Shown: positions 34,600 through 44,885, numbered from the stretch's first letter. The stretch: DNA of 64,000 bases from Acytostelium subglobosum LB1 (GCF_000787575.1 NW_012236517.1:463459-527458), one strand, 5' to 3'. Program-made: numbers and translations. Notes: generated from the sequence alone by a model not told the origin.

Positions 34600-35388
34600 T
34601 TACTCCTGCTGCTGCTGTTGTTGCTCTTGTGGCTGACTGTCTGATGTCGGCTGTTCCTTGATCGCCTCTTCGCTTGATGTAGTATCTTGTTGTTGCTGCT
34701 GCTGCTCTTGTGGCTGTGATTGTTCATTGCTTGCCTCTGTCGTTGTTGTTGTGGCTGGTGCTTGTGGTTGGACGTCACCAGACACATATGGGACTGTTGA
34801 TGACACTGGGGCAGCAGGTGGCTGCTCAGCAGATGTCTGTGGAGTAGCCTCAACTCCTGTGGAAGCAGGTACCTGAGAGACAGGAGCATTCTGTTGTGGC
34901 TTGGTGGGTGTCGCTGGTTTGTTGCTGCTCTTGAAGAATCCTGATATCCTATCAGTGACCGATGTCTTTTGTTGTTGCTGTTGCAACACTGTCGCTGACA
35001 ACTTATCCATTCTACCCATGATCACAGTCAACTTGCTGTTGATAGCCAGCAGGCGACCACGAGCATTCAACAACTTCTGTATATGAGGATGTAATGTTGG
35101 TATCTGAGTAAGGCTGTTAAACTGATCAAGCTCTATATTTGATTGATTGATTGATTGAGTGAGTAAGTGATCATCATTCATTGTGTCATGATGCGTACGG
35201 TTAGACAGTGAATCGATTTGCTCAGATAGGTTCTTCTGTGATTGATAGACCTCTTGTATCTTGGCATCACATTCCTTGACAACTGGTGAAATGAGAAGAT
35301 ATAGTCCATTGCCAAGTGTTATCCTGGGGTCGACCTGTTGTGGCTGTTGTGCTGCTGCGGCAGGTGTAGCTGTGTTTACATCAGACAT
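34600..35388 (-). CDS. Snapin-like BLOC-1 subunit 7 with Gln/Pro-rich tail
   Basis: The preferred model has two exons, 35388-35199 and 35132-34600 (240 residues). Residues of roughly 22-125 match Snapin: LGNGLYLLISPVVKECDAKI, SQKNLSEQIDSLSNQLDQFN, then HPHIQKLLNARGRLLAINSKL, which parallels PYVKKLLNARRRVVLVN in animal Snapin. The protein would form coiled coils in BLOC-1, which acts in endosome-to-lysosome trafficking and SNARE binding. The tail is a long disordered Gln/Pro/Thr region. The proposed intron (GTACGC...ATAG, 66 nt, TCAATCA-rich) interrupts the conserved helix but is in frame and free of stops. If it were retained, a 262-residue form with 22 extra residues would result. I prefer splicing because it restores the helix. 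Confidence 0.85.
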   Translation of the reverse strand: MSDVNTATPAAAAQQPQQVDPRITLGNGLYLLISPVVKECDAKIQEVYQSQKNLSEQIDSLSNRTHHDTMNDDHLLTQSINQSNIELDQFNSLTQIPTLHPHIQKLLNARGRLLAINSKLTVIMGRMDKLSATVLQQQQQKTSVTDRISGFFKSSNKPATPTKPQQNAPVSQVPASTGVEATPQTSAEQPPAAPVSSTVPYVSGDVQPQAPATTTTTEASNEQSQPQEQQQQQQDTTSSEEAIKEQPTSDSQPQEQQQQQQE

Positions 35389-36117
35389 TATTGATTATAT
35401 ATATTTATATTTATATGTTTGTACAGAGATATATCTATGAATGAACTGATTTCAAGTTGATTTGAAAACAAGGACCAAAGCACTCAAGAAAGGTCATTCG
35501 CAAAGTCAATCATCATCCACACACAACACACAATATTATCTCAATGAGCGGCCATTCATTCAAGTGATGTACTTCCAGAGGGCAGTCAACACTTGTTGTC
35601 ATTAGTTGGCAATAACTTTACTGATGAACTCTAGTTACATGTGATGAATGAATTGTACAACTAATATTATGATGTACCAGATGATCATGATAATATATTT
35701 TGGACATTGGTTGTCCCTACAACATAATATCAACTACAAGTACTATCCCCGCCATCCCTCCTGACATCCATCGATCCATTGATTGGTGAGCACATGGAAT
35801 CATGATAGGTTGTTTGAGAAGCTTATGACAAAGAATTAGGTTGTTTCCTCTTTGGTCCAAGTATTGTTTGTTTTTTCGAAATGGTGTTGTGTGAACATTT
35901 CATGTCAACAAGTCAAGTGAGTCCTCTCACTTTCGTTGTCCCATAGGGTCACACCAGCTTCTCACACACTCTGCTGCTGTCTCTCTCTCTCACTTGTTAT
36001 TATTATTATTAATTGATAATAACCATACATAGAATACTGTTTGTTAGTTCTTCATTCATTACTTACTTATTTAATTATTTATACACATATATATAAATAT
36101 ACATAATATATAAAAGA
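35389..36117. other. Divergent promoter region of Snapin-like and IscU genes
   Basis: No gene is supported. The sequence is AT-rich near both start codons, with CA/TG-rich patches between. The last 60 bases before 36118 are nearly pure A/T. Confidence 0.6.
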
Positions 36118-36684
36118 ATGAATTCATCAAAGACATTGACAATGCTAAGCAATACTCTTAGATACACTAATATGTCGATGACTCGCACATTGGGCATCAA
36201 CAGAGGTATCATCACTTCAACTACATTGTTTGACAGCAGCAACAGCAACAACATCAACAACAATGGCAACTTGACAAAGAGATTCTATCATGAGCGTGTA
36301 CTCGATCATTATAACAACCCAAGAAACATTGGCTCTTTCGATAAGAATGACCCAATGGTTGGCACGTCGGTTGTTGGTGCACCAGCATGTGGCGACGTCA
36401 TGAAGATCCAGATCAAGGTCAAGGACGACGTCATTCAGGACGTCTGCTTCAAGACGTTTGGATGTGGCTCCGCCATTGCCAGCAGCTCGTTGGCCACCGA
36501 GTGGATCAAAGGCAAGACTTTGGATCAGTGCCTCGAGATCAAGAACACAGACATTGCCAAGCATCTCTCTCTACCACCCGTCAAGATGCATTGCAGCATG
36601 CTTGCCGAGCAGGCAATCAAGCGTGCCATCTATGACTACAAGGTCAAGTCAGAGAAGCAAAAGGACGCTGGTGCCTCCATGTAA
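36118..36684 (+). CDS. iscU: Mitochondrial iron-sulfur cluster scaffold IscU
   Basis: A single exon of 188 residues. A long Ser/Thr/Asn/Arg-rich presequence (about 1-55) targets mitochondria. The mature domain begins at FYHERVLDHYNNPRNIGSFD. The three cluster-binding cysteines are Cys91 (GAPACGD), Cys116 (TFGCGSAIASS) and Cys159 (LPPVKMHCS), with Asp93 next to the first. LPPVK is the motif recognised by the HSP70/HscB chaperones. IscU builds [2Fe-2S] clusters with NFS1, ISD11 and frataxin in the matrix. It has the usual length for ISCU apart from the long Asn-rich presequence. Confidence 0.97.
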   Translation: MNSSKTLTMLSNTLRYTNMSMTRTLGINRGIITSTTLFDSSNSNNINNNGNLTKRFYHERVLDHYNNPRNIGSFDKNDPMVGTSVVGAPACGDVMKIQIKVKDDVIQDVCFKTFGCGSAIASSSLATEWIKGKTLDQCLEIKNTDIAKHLSLPPVKMHCSMLAEQAIKRAIYDYKVKSEKQKDAGASM

Positions 36685-37633
36685 ATTAAGTCGCCCCTCG
36701 ATATTATATTCCTCTACTTCTTCCTCTTCTTGACGCGTCAAAGTCCTTCCTTCATTCATTATTCCTTCATTCATTTATTCATTCTCCTTACTCAAGCATC
36801 AATAGTATCCTGCGCATTAGCAGGCTACTAATTACGCAACGACCATTAATGGAGAGTTAAAGCAATATGTCCCCACAGTAGCAGCACTCTCCTGACCTCT
36901 TCATCATACCAACCAATCAATACTTCAATACTCAATCGACATTCTATCAGTCTAAACTATCTGATACCAAGTAGTTCGTACACAATCATCCAAACCAATC
37001 AATGGATCATCGATACATTGTCAATGTATTTGATTGACAAAGGAGCATATGATGAATAAACATCTCTCTTTCTTTCAATTGCAATTGATGATGGTGGTCT
37101 ATCTGATGATATCGAGACATGTATCGCGCGGCCTAAGAGTATTCCGAGGCTTTGTCTGGTTCCAACCAGACAACAAAACAAATAGTATGATGCATTGATA
37201 CAAGTAAATATCAATGGCGCGCTAATGAATGGGATGGGTCTAGAGTGTGTAGAGTAGCATGTATAATTGTCTAATCGGGAATACTGAAATGGAATCATTT
37301 CTTTATCGGTCCGATTATTCATTTATTTATATTTTATTGTATTGAATAAAAAAAAAAGGTGATATGCTTGCCCATAAAAGGTGATAAGTCTACATCCATC
37401 TGTTCACACACACACACAAACAACTAAAGATCTTTATATATAATTAATTATTAATAATGTTGTTGAATCTTGAATGGGGGGGGGAATCCGTTTCGGAGGA
37501 AGTGAACTTGACATCCTTTCATTCATTCAATTCAATTCATTCATTCACACATTCACTCAACTAATAATATATCTTCAAACATATAACATATTTATAACTT
37601 TATAATCTTATCTATTAATATAATAATAACACA
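36685..37633. other. Spacer with two short inverted repeats
   Basis: No gene is supported. An imperfect hairpin (36804-36829, arms AGTATCCTGC and GCAGGCTACT) lies downstream of iscU. A perfect palindrome with ten-base arms around CC is at 37152-37173. The right end is AT-rich leader for the next gene. The minus-strand frame at 36999-37322 has no recognisable features. Confidence 0.5.
37152..37173. repeat. Perfect 10-bp inverted repeat around CC
   Basis: The arms TTGTCTGGTT and AACCAGACAA are exact reverse complements separated by CC. The role is unknown; a symmetric protein-binding site is one possibility. Confidence 0.6.
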
Positions 37634-38018
37634 ATGACATTTGTAAAGGGAGTTGTTTACGATCCACAGAGAGCAAAGGAGTCTGTCATGCAGACAAAGG
37701 ATACTCTGATGCAGCTTGAGGAGACTTTGAAGGCTGATGATATCCCAAAGGAAAAGACTGAGGAGGTCTTCAAGCAATACCAACAGTTGCCAATCACTTT
37801 CCAAATCAACTGGGCCGTCGCTGGTATGTATAACATGATGATTTCAATTGACACTGTTTCCTTCCTTCATGTTACTTACTTACTTTACTTTAGGTGAGGA
37901 CGCCAACGAGAACCAAAAGAGAGCTGACTTCTGCAGAGACAGACTGATCGAGTTGAACCATCAGCATCACTTCACTCAGAACAAGATCCCAAGAGCCTTC
38001 AACGCTGACAACTATTAA
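37634..38018 (+). CDS. Small soluble protein, 104 residues, not recognised
   Basis: There are two exons, 37634-37823 and 37894-38018. Intron GTATGT...TTTAG splits a Gly codon and removes an in-frame stop. The protein is hydrophilic, charged and probably helical (AKESVMQTKDTLMQLEETLK, EKTEEVFKQYQQLP), with a motif QINWAVAGEDANENQKRADF and a His-rich stretch NHQHHF. It has no signal peptide or membrane segment. Its regular codon use and intact splice sites argue for a real gene. I cannot assign a family; a mitochondrial or cytosolic complex subunit would fit the size but is only a guess. Confidence 0.8.
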
Positions 38019-38382
38019 GAGAATATTCTTCTTAATTTGGGTTAGATGGTTATACTGACTGATGGCGGCAGTGACTTGACGACTTGTCATTGCTGTCGTC
38101 GACAACAACAACAACAACATCAACAAATATCTGAACCATTGACAACCAGCCAACCAACCAATTGTACATTGTGCCGACCAATCCCCCGCATCAATCAATC
38201 CCAATCAGTGTCAATAAACAACAGCACTGATATGTATTCTTTCGGTCCCATCTGGACTTATATTGTTTGTTTGATTCCCAAAGATGGCATTGGTAATTGA
38301 TAATGAAGCCAGCCCACGATCCTCACTCATTCATTCATGCAAACAATCATTACCTTTATTCATGTACATATAGATAGATACC
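38019..38382. other. Spacer between two plus-strand genes
   Basis: No gene is seen. There are CAACAA runs near 38105-38125 and AT-rich sequence just before 38383. Confidence 0.5.
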
Positions 38383-39093
38383 ATGGTCAACTATCATATC
38401 CTTCAAGCAGACTCGCTGACTGATGACCAGATCCAACAATGTGCCAACTTGTTCTCAACTAAATATGGAGTGTGGAGCAAACATGTCCAACCTCCACTGC
38501 AACCTGGAAAGAATGTTAGGTTGACGGCTAACAAACTAAAGAAACAATTCCTCTTTGACGATCAATGTTATGCATCACTGGCAATAGACAATGGTGAACA
38601 TGTTGGTCATGCACTATATAGAGTGTTCAGTACACCTGAGCTTGGAGAAGTACGATGGATCACTCAGTTGGTAGTCAAGAGAGAACATCGACATCGTGGT
38701 ATTGGACAACAATTGGTATATAATTGTCTAGGAACTACCTGGAGGGCTGCAGGCTTAGCATCATGCAATCCATATGCAGTGAAGGCACTTGAGAGGGCCA
38801 GTGGTCTGAAGTGTAACCTTGAACTTTCGCAACAACATGGACCAAGTATCCTACAATGCTCCAACCTATCATACCTACCAAAGGAAGTTGATGTCCATGT
38901 GAATGCCCTGCAATCTCATTCATATATCGACACCAACTACTTTGTTGACCATGATGAAGTTCTAGATGCACTCAACAAGGTGGATATATGGCGTCTAGGT
39001 GACAATCTTCCAGAGGGCTACGAGTTCTTGCATTCGTGTTCAGGTCCAGTCTGTCATGATCGATTGAACTTCAACATCGCACATGCCCATTGA
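38383..39093 (+). CDS. GNAT-family N-acetyltransferase-like protein
   Basis: A single exon of 236 residues. The central part has the GNAT acetyl-CoA motif A: a beta strand (EVRWITQLVVKREHR) followed by HRGIGQQLV, which fits the Q/R-x2-G-x-G/A pyrophosphate-binding loop. The N-terminal third (LTDDQIQQCANLFSTKYGVW) resembles the first helices of GNAT proteins. The C-terminal 80 residues contain several Cys and His and are not part of the core fold. The acceptor substrate cannot be told from sequence. No targeting signal is visible. Confidence 0.82.
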   Translation: MVNYHILQADSLTDDQIQQCANLFSTKYGVWSKHVQPPLQPGKNVRLTANKLKKQFLFDDQCYASLAIDNGEHVGHALYRVFSTPELGEVRWITQLVVKREHRHRGIGQQLVYNCLGTTWRAAGLASCNPYAVKALERASGLKCNLELSQQHGPSILQCSNLSYLPKEVDVHVNALQSHSYIDTNYFVDHDEVLDALNKVDIWRLGDNLPEGYEFLHSCSGPVCHDRLNFNIAHAH

Positions 39094-40399
39094 TGATGAT
39101 CACATGATTTATCTTAATGATGTAAATATAGTGATGGGATAGTGTGTGGCCAAACACCACCATCCATTGCATCCATCACACCTCCCTCTCTATCTATTGA
39201 TTGATCAATCAAACAATCAAACAATCAATTATACTTATAGTCTGTGATGTGATAGTGTGTAGTATGAATAGATGGATAAAGGTCTGTTTGTCGAGTGGTA
39301 GTGAGTAGTGGGCAGGCCTTAACATTAACACTCTCACACCATCATGCACTGATCATCACACAACACACACACTCAATCCAGCTCCTTTCACTCAATCATT
39401 CTGTTACATAATGGTTTAGATCATTGTGTCTGTGTCTGTATGACAGTGTTTGGGTGTGAACAGCAACAATAACAATATATACTGTACACACTAACAAACC
39501 AACCAACTAACCAACTTATATGCGTTATACAAGAAGGCCTTTATATGGAAGGTGCCCTTGTGATGATGTAGTTTGTGGTGGCAATGGGTGAGAGACTGTT
39601 TGATTTGATTGGCCACGGCCTCCGGTGATGGTGTTGGTGATGATGGCGATGGAGAGATACAACCTCCAAATGATATCTTTATGGTAATCAATCAATCAAC
39701 TCCAATACCCCTATACCCATATAGAGGCGTATAGATACGCTTTACATCCTTCATCTAATCAAATTAATTTAGACCTTTAAGGTGTGCCCTTTGTTTGTTT
39801 GAGCGGCCATACCATGCCGTTCATGCCATGGTCGAAGCCCCCAGGATTTATTATTTGATTGATTGATTGATTGCTTGTTTAGTTTAGTGAGTGTGAGAGT
39901 GAAGGAGAGGAAAGTTGGAAGATTGAATGATTGAATGATAGAATGAATGGATTGATGTAATAATGTTAATGATGATGGTTGGATGTTTGGATTATTAAGG
40001 TAAAGGTTCCATCCATTATCTTGTTGTTGTAATCTAACCAACCCATCTTCAGTTAGTTTAGTTCATTAATTACATTACATTACAATCACCAATATTATCT
40101 TCGTATATCGACTACCAATTAATCTATATCACCAACACATCACATCTATCACACTCACCTACAACACAGTTAACTGATCATCAGCCAGGGCCAAGGCAAT
40201 AACCTCGAAGAGGCATACCAAGAGACACTAACACAGTCTATGAAAGGAAGCCTACAACATTGGAGTCCATTGCATGTTTTGATAATCCCAACTTTGACGT
40301 CGACCATATTATAATACTTGGAGGTACTCCTAAATCTCAAGTACATATAACTATTATATATATTATTTATTTATTTATTAATTATTTATTCAATCAAAT
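39094..40399. other. Spacer with weak coding-like patches
   Basis: I support no gene here. Two minus-strand frames (39491-39691 and 39769-40041) and a plus-strand stretch near 40205-40340 look faintly protein-like but have no ATG-to-stop model with good splice sites. The rest is AT-rich with (GATT)n near 39857-39872 and TG/CA-rich DNA. Confidence 0.45.
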
Positions 40400-41491
40400 A
40401 TGGAAATTGCTCAACAAAGAATCGAAAGGGTAATTATATTAAAAGAAAATAATTTATTCCCAAAATAATAATATATTAATATACTTCCCTTAGGTTATTG
40501 GACATCTATCACCGAATGAAGTTGCCAGCTCAATGAACTTGCCTACTTCAAACTTGGTATCCCAAGGTATATCCTCAAGAGTATCCAATTCCTTTGATGT
40601 TACAAAACTTAAAGGATTGATATCTCCAGTAAAGTTCAGGGAGTTCAAAGAAGAATTTCCATCGAGATTGAGAAGATGCCTCTACGACACTGTCCACTTC
40701 ACCCAAAAACACCGATCAAATCACACCACCGACACCCGACTAATGGTTCAAATTGCCAGAACCATCACATTTGACCTATATACTCACCGACTCCAATCAT
40801 TATTCCGTATCGGAAGTAAAGTAAGTAGAATAATATAATAATAATTATTTCCAAAATATTAATCAATCGATTATAATAATAGGATGCAAGACCATATTGC
40901 TTTGGTATCAAGGCACTATATACCAGTCACTCGATATCTACAATGATGGAGTGCCAGAACATCATTGGTAATTGTGATGTTGATATTGTCCATACTGATC
41001 GTACTTTGAATATGATACAATTTGCCAAGTATATGATGCAATCAAGGATACTACCTGGAAATGTTGCCAACACGGTAGACCTTATTCCAAGGACCAACAT
41101 AATTGATCTCAACAGTTTGGTCAATCTATTCCATCAGAGAGATGTCAAGAGGTCCAAGGAGCTCATGTCCAGACTGGATAGAATGCCAAAGAACTTCAAA
41201 GACCTTGACACAGTACTCGAGTATGCTGGTACCTTGGCCATCAAGGCATCAGTTGCTCACTTGGAGTACACCATGATTCGTGAGCTGGCCGAGATATCTA
41301 CGACCCATACATCACCAATCAATCAACTCGTGTTGCTGGATGCCCTTACCAAACTTCAAGATGATATGGGATGGATGGTGGCTCACCAACTCATCAATGA
41401 GGACATGGCCAATCATATTCCGTTCATGATTGTTGATTTGTCCACGACCCTGTCCACACACATTGTCGACATTGTTGAAGCTTTGCGTTAG
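40400..41491 (+). CDS. Acyl-CoA-oxidase-like protein, C-terminal half only
   Basis: The model has three exons, 40400-40429, 40494-40820 and 40883-41491 (321 residues), with clean GT-AG introns in phase 0. The last 200 residues follow the ACOX C-terminal layout. FGIKALYTSHSISTMMECQ stands where ACOX has the helix before GGHGY, and TDRTLNMIQFAKYMMQ matches the GENTVMMLQTARFLMK region. The end (LTKLQDDMGWMVAHQLINED, IVDIVEALR) fits the ACOX domain that ends in LVDAF. The N-terminal acyl-CoA dehydrogenase domains are missing. The GGHGY loop is lost and the catalytic Glu position reads Asp. It is either a pseudoenzyme or a gene whose 5' exons I failed to find; a coding-like stretch near 40205-40340 is the only candidate upstream. 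AATAAA lies at about 41513. Confidence 0.68.
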
Positions 41492-42968
41492 ATATATATA
41501 TTAAGAGTTTCACAATAAAGTCATATAATATTTATTCCAATGTATCTGTATGTATTTTATTACATTTGACAACAGGACTTGTCCCACCTTTCGTTGACCC
41601 CTTTCCTTTCCAGATTGGTCCCATATTTTGGACAGCTATTAGGAAGTACCATCGATGCGTAATATCATTGCCATTTAGATATGTTGATTGTTTGATAATG
41701 AGATTACGCATCAAATGGTACTTCCTAAGAGTTGTCCCACACACTCACACACTCGCACTTTCTATATTTGATTGATTGATTGATAAGTGATAAGAGATAA
41801 CATACAGATAACTAGTCAAATCAGTATAAGTTCAGATCTATCTCTATCTATATCTTATTATACAACATCAGTAAAGGGAATGAATGAATGAATGAATGAA
41901 GAATGAGTGATTCGCTTGAATGTACGTCAGCTGCTTTCTTGGCCTCATCCCATAGCTATACACCCCACTCTCACACGTATCACAAACTAGTTGACTGATC
42001 AGGGTCAGATGATGCTAATGCCCTGTGATGGATCTAAAAAATCAAATTGTGTGTTTGTTTTGTTAGAGGATGCTAGAAAGACCACACGATACCCACCCCT
42101 TCATCGAATTTGAAGATCTGCGGAAGGCACCTCACACTGGGTGATAGCCAGACAAGGATAAGGCCCTTCTGAAGAACATGTCGCACCCATTGTGTCCCGA
42201 TGTCGTAACTGGTTCAATCTCCTTTGGTTCAATAAGTTGGACGAGTGTCCTAGCGAGGAGCCTCAAAACGATATTGAGGAGCTCGCAACGAAAGAGTGAG
42301 CGATCAACATCATTGACGCATCCACCAATCAAAAGCCATTATAGCCTATCTTTTATTATTTATTCATCCATTCATTCTCTTGATGAAGGATTGTTGATCT
42401 TCATCGTTGATTGTTGTGGTCGTTGTTGTTGATGGTGGAGGATTGATAACACACCCCTCATCCAGGTCGTTTTGAAGTTGTTAACTTTGCAGAACATGAT
42501 CTCCACCTGTCAACATAATGTAACTTGAGCACTGCTCATTGTAAGGATCCAAATAACCGATCTTTGGTTCATTCATCATTCATTCATTCGTTCGTTTCTT
42601 CAATAAGGCAATGGATTGGTTTGTCGGCTATTCTTTCTTTTATGTGGAACCCATGGGTAGGTTCATTCACTCATTCATCCGATCAATCGTTTATTTCACA
42701 GACAACATTCAATCAACAAATATTGTATGACATACTTTGACAAGTTGTGTCTCTTGGTCCATGTAAAGGATAATAATGAACTACACAACCAAAGTGATTT
42801 GTCGAAGCGTTGAGAGTAAAGATCTCAATTTAGTGGAAATCAAGGTTACATGACCTTGAGATTCAATGACGAAATTGTACAAGGTATGCGCGTGCCCTTT
42901 GCCAAAGATAGTTGAATGATCCAATATCTGTTCGAATATAAAATACATACATAATACATAACAATACA
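41492..42968. other. Spacer with long hairpin and GC-richer island
   Basis: I support no protein gene. The segment 41629-41739 is a long imperfect inverted repeat. A GC-richer island near 42110-42310 contains a smaller hairpin (42253-42286, GCGAG/CTCGC outside CTCAA/TTGAG). Frames over both are weak. The region before 42969 is AT-rich leader for the BRCT gene. Confidence 0.5.
41629..41739. repeat. Long imperfect inverted repeat (hairpin)
   Basis: The left arm, beginning TGGACAGCTATTAGGAAG and running into TACCATCGATGCGTAAT, pairs with the right arm ending GTTGTCCCA. Within the arms AGGAAGTACCAT and GATGCGTAAT are exact on both sides with one or two bases differing between them. The stem is roughly 40 bp around a central loop of about 25-30 bases. 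It could be a small-RNA precursor, a MITE-like element or an RNA-level signal in the 3' flank of the gene ending at 41491. Confidence 0.7.
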
Positions 42969-44195
42969 ATGACAAAGAAGAAGACGGTGTTTGATGGTTG
43001 TGTGATCACTTGTTGTGGCAAGTTTGATAATCCTCAACCAACGATCAAGGCATCTGTTGTGGAACATGGAGGAAAGACAGAGAATATGTTCAATGCCAGG
43101 TGTACACATCTGATCACTACAAAGGAGAACTTCAATAGGAAGACAAACAATGTAAAGAGAGCAATCAAGGCTGGTGCCCATGTCGTCAACATTCAATTCG
43201 TAAACAAGTCAATCGAGGCTGGCAAGAGATTGGATGAAGAGGCATACTCATTCTTGAGGCAAGATGGCGGTGATGATCAAGAAGATGATGAGGATGAGGA
43301 TGGTGAAGATGAGGTTGAAGCCAAGCCAGCCCCACCCATCACAAAGAGGAGGGCGGCTGCAGCAGCCAAACAAGTCAAGAAAGAAGAGGTGAAAGAGGAA
43401 GAGGAAGATGAAGTTGAAGAGGAGGTCAAGGAAGTTGGATCAAAGAGAAAGAGAACAACCACAACAAGAGTGAAGAAGCAAGTGAAGGAGGAGGAGGTGG
43501 AGGTGGAGGAGGATGAGCAAGACCAAGTGAAGGACGAGAAGGAGTGCAATGATGAGGAAGAAGAGGAGATTGTTCAGCCAAAGAAGAAGAGCAAGGCAAA
43601 GACCGTGAAGGAGTATCCAAAGTTCTATCCAGTGGCCGACGATGAGACTATGGTCAAAATGACCAAGGTTGTAGCCGGACTGAAACAACAACGTGTCATA
43701 TTCTATCCATGCGCTCAAGAGTGTCTGCGCGACATGATGTCCCATCTCTGTAAACAAATGGACGACACTTATACCACCGCCAAGGACTTGACAGCCTCAA
43801 AGAGACAGTCACATTGTCTTGACAAGGTGATAAATCCAACACTGCTCAAGGTGCTAAGAATGGAGAAGCCAGACAAGGACAATGCCGACGACACATTGGT
43901 GGATGCCGCCAGCCTCAAGGCCGCGCTGCCAGCCTGGTCGGCAGAGGACATCAAGGACATCACACAAATCTGCAATGGATTCCTCGCCAACATGTTCACC
44001 CGTTTCAAAGAGCACAGCGACCGCCACAAACGCGGATGGGTCAGCGGGACTGCGATCCGTCACATCATCAGCGAGAGCCTCACCCTCTCAGAGATGTTCC
44101 CACATCTTGATACCTATCGCAAGCCTACAGGGCCAAGAGACAAGGCCCGTCCAAAGAAGGTGTATTATGGCGCAGAGAATGACCAGGCAGCTTGA
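42969..44195 (+). CDS. BRCT-domain nuclear protein with acidic linker
   Basis: A single exon of 408 residues. Residues of roughly 7-95 form one BRCT domain (VFDGCVITCCGKF, VVEHGGKTENMFNARCTHLI, AIKAGAHVVNIQFVNKSIEAG), with Phe where BRCT domains usually have Trp. BRCT domains bind phosphoproteins or DNA ends in DNA repair. A very acidic and basic linker (about 100-215) has repeated KKEE-type stretches and nuclear localisation motifs (KRKR, KKKSK). The C-terminal domain (about 215-400, for example QRVIFYPCAQECLRDMMSHLC, ITQICNGFLANMFTRF, GWVSGTAIRHII) is helical and not one I recognise. It lacks the PARP or ligase catalytic motifs that often go with this BRCT type. Confidence 0.85.
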   Translation: MTKKKTVFDGCVITCCGKFDNPQPTIKASVVEHGGKTENMFNARCTHLITTKENFNRKTNNVKRAIKAGAHVVNIQFVNKSIEAGKRLDEEAYSFLRQDGGDDQEDDEDEDGEDEVEAKPAPPITKRRAAAAAKQVKKEEVKEEEEDEVEEEVKEVGSKRKRTTTTRVKKQVKEEEVEVEEDEQDQVKDEKECNDEEEEEIVQPKKKSKAKTVKEYPKFYPVADDETMVKMTKVVAGLKQQRVIFYPCAQECLRDMMSHLCKQMDDTYTTAKDLTASKRQSHCLDKVINPTLLKVLRMEKPDKDNADDTLVDAASLKAALPAWSAEDIKDITQICNGFLANMFTRFKEHSDRHKRGWVSGTAIRHIISESLTLSEMFPHLDTYRKPTGPRDKARPKKVYYGAENDQAA

Positions 44196-44648
44196 TGTAT
44201 GTGTTGGTGATCATGCATAAATGAACAGTCGTCAACTCCCCCACCCCATCCTAATAATAAATGATGGATGGTTTAAACAATACCTAAATAGGGCAAGTGA
44301 ACAGCAAAGGGTGACCCTTTGTTTCTAAACGACTTGCATTCCCACACTCACACTGACACATATTTGTGTCTGTTACTTTGCCAATCCAGGCAATGTGATT
44401 GATTATCTTGTCCAGTTTCAATCCAATCAGATCAAGCCAGAACTAGAATAGACATCTGTTGTGATTTACCTTCCACATCCTCTACCCACTCTTTCAATCA
44501 AACTCATGAACATACTTGCGTCAATATAAATAATAACATTCAAAGTATTATTCATTCATTCATTCCAACTTATTCATTCAACATAGAGATAATTAGAAGT
44601 ATTATTACAATAACAACACTTTAACTACATATAATAGATATAGATACA
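44196..44648. other. Spacer
   Basis: No gene is seen. It contains the 3' flank of the BRCT gene and AT-rich leader with CATT repeats (about 44548-44564) before the next small gene. Confidence 0.5.
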
Positions 44649-44885
44649 ATGGTGATTCCATCAAGAACTAATCAAAGGGCCGAAGTAGTAAGTCCTTATT
44701 ATTTATATAATATATATTATTGTTACTAATACAAAGATATATAGATTCTTTATCACTTAGACCCTGATCATTTCTTGAAGATAATGAGTGCACAACCATG
44801 TCAAGGATATATATACAACCAGCAGAAACAAACTAAACCAAAGACCCAATTTGAAATAGACCTTGATATCATCAATCAAAAATGA
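44649..44885 (+). CDS. Short two-exon protein, 59 residues
   Basis: The exons are 44649-44687 and 44745-44885. The intron runs from GTAAGT to ATATATAG and is A/T-rich, like others in the window. The product begins MVIPSRTNQRAEV and continues ILYHLDPDHFLKIMSAQPC, then a Tyr/Gln/Lys-rich end. It is hydrophilic, with no signal peptide or membrane helix. Each exon alone is too short to stand out, but the ATG sits after a typical AT-rich leader and the join is in phase. No family is recognised. It could be a small subunit of a larger complex or, less likely, a chance frame. Confidence 0.55.

Noticed and set aside
39491-40041. Minus-strand two- or three-exon gene
   Set aside because: The residues look weakly protein-like, but there is no in-frame ATG with good donor and acceptor sites joining the pieces.
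40205-40340. Upstream exon of the ACOX-like gene
   Set aside because: One frame reads plausibly and ends at a GTACAT donor, but an upstream stop and lack of ATG leave no supported start.
41566-41775. 69-residue frame across the hairpin
   Set aside because: It runs through both arms of the inverted repeat and has no recognisable features.
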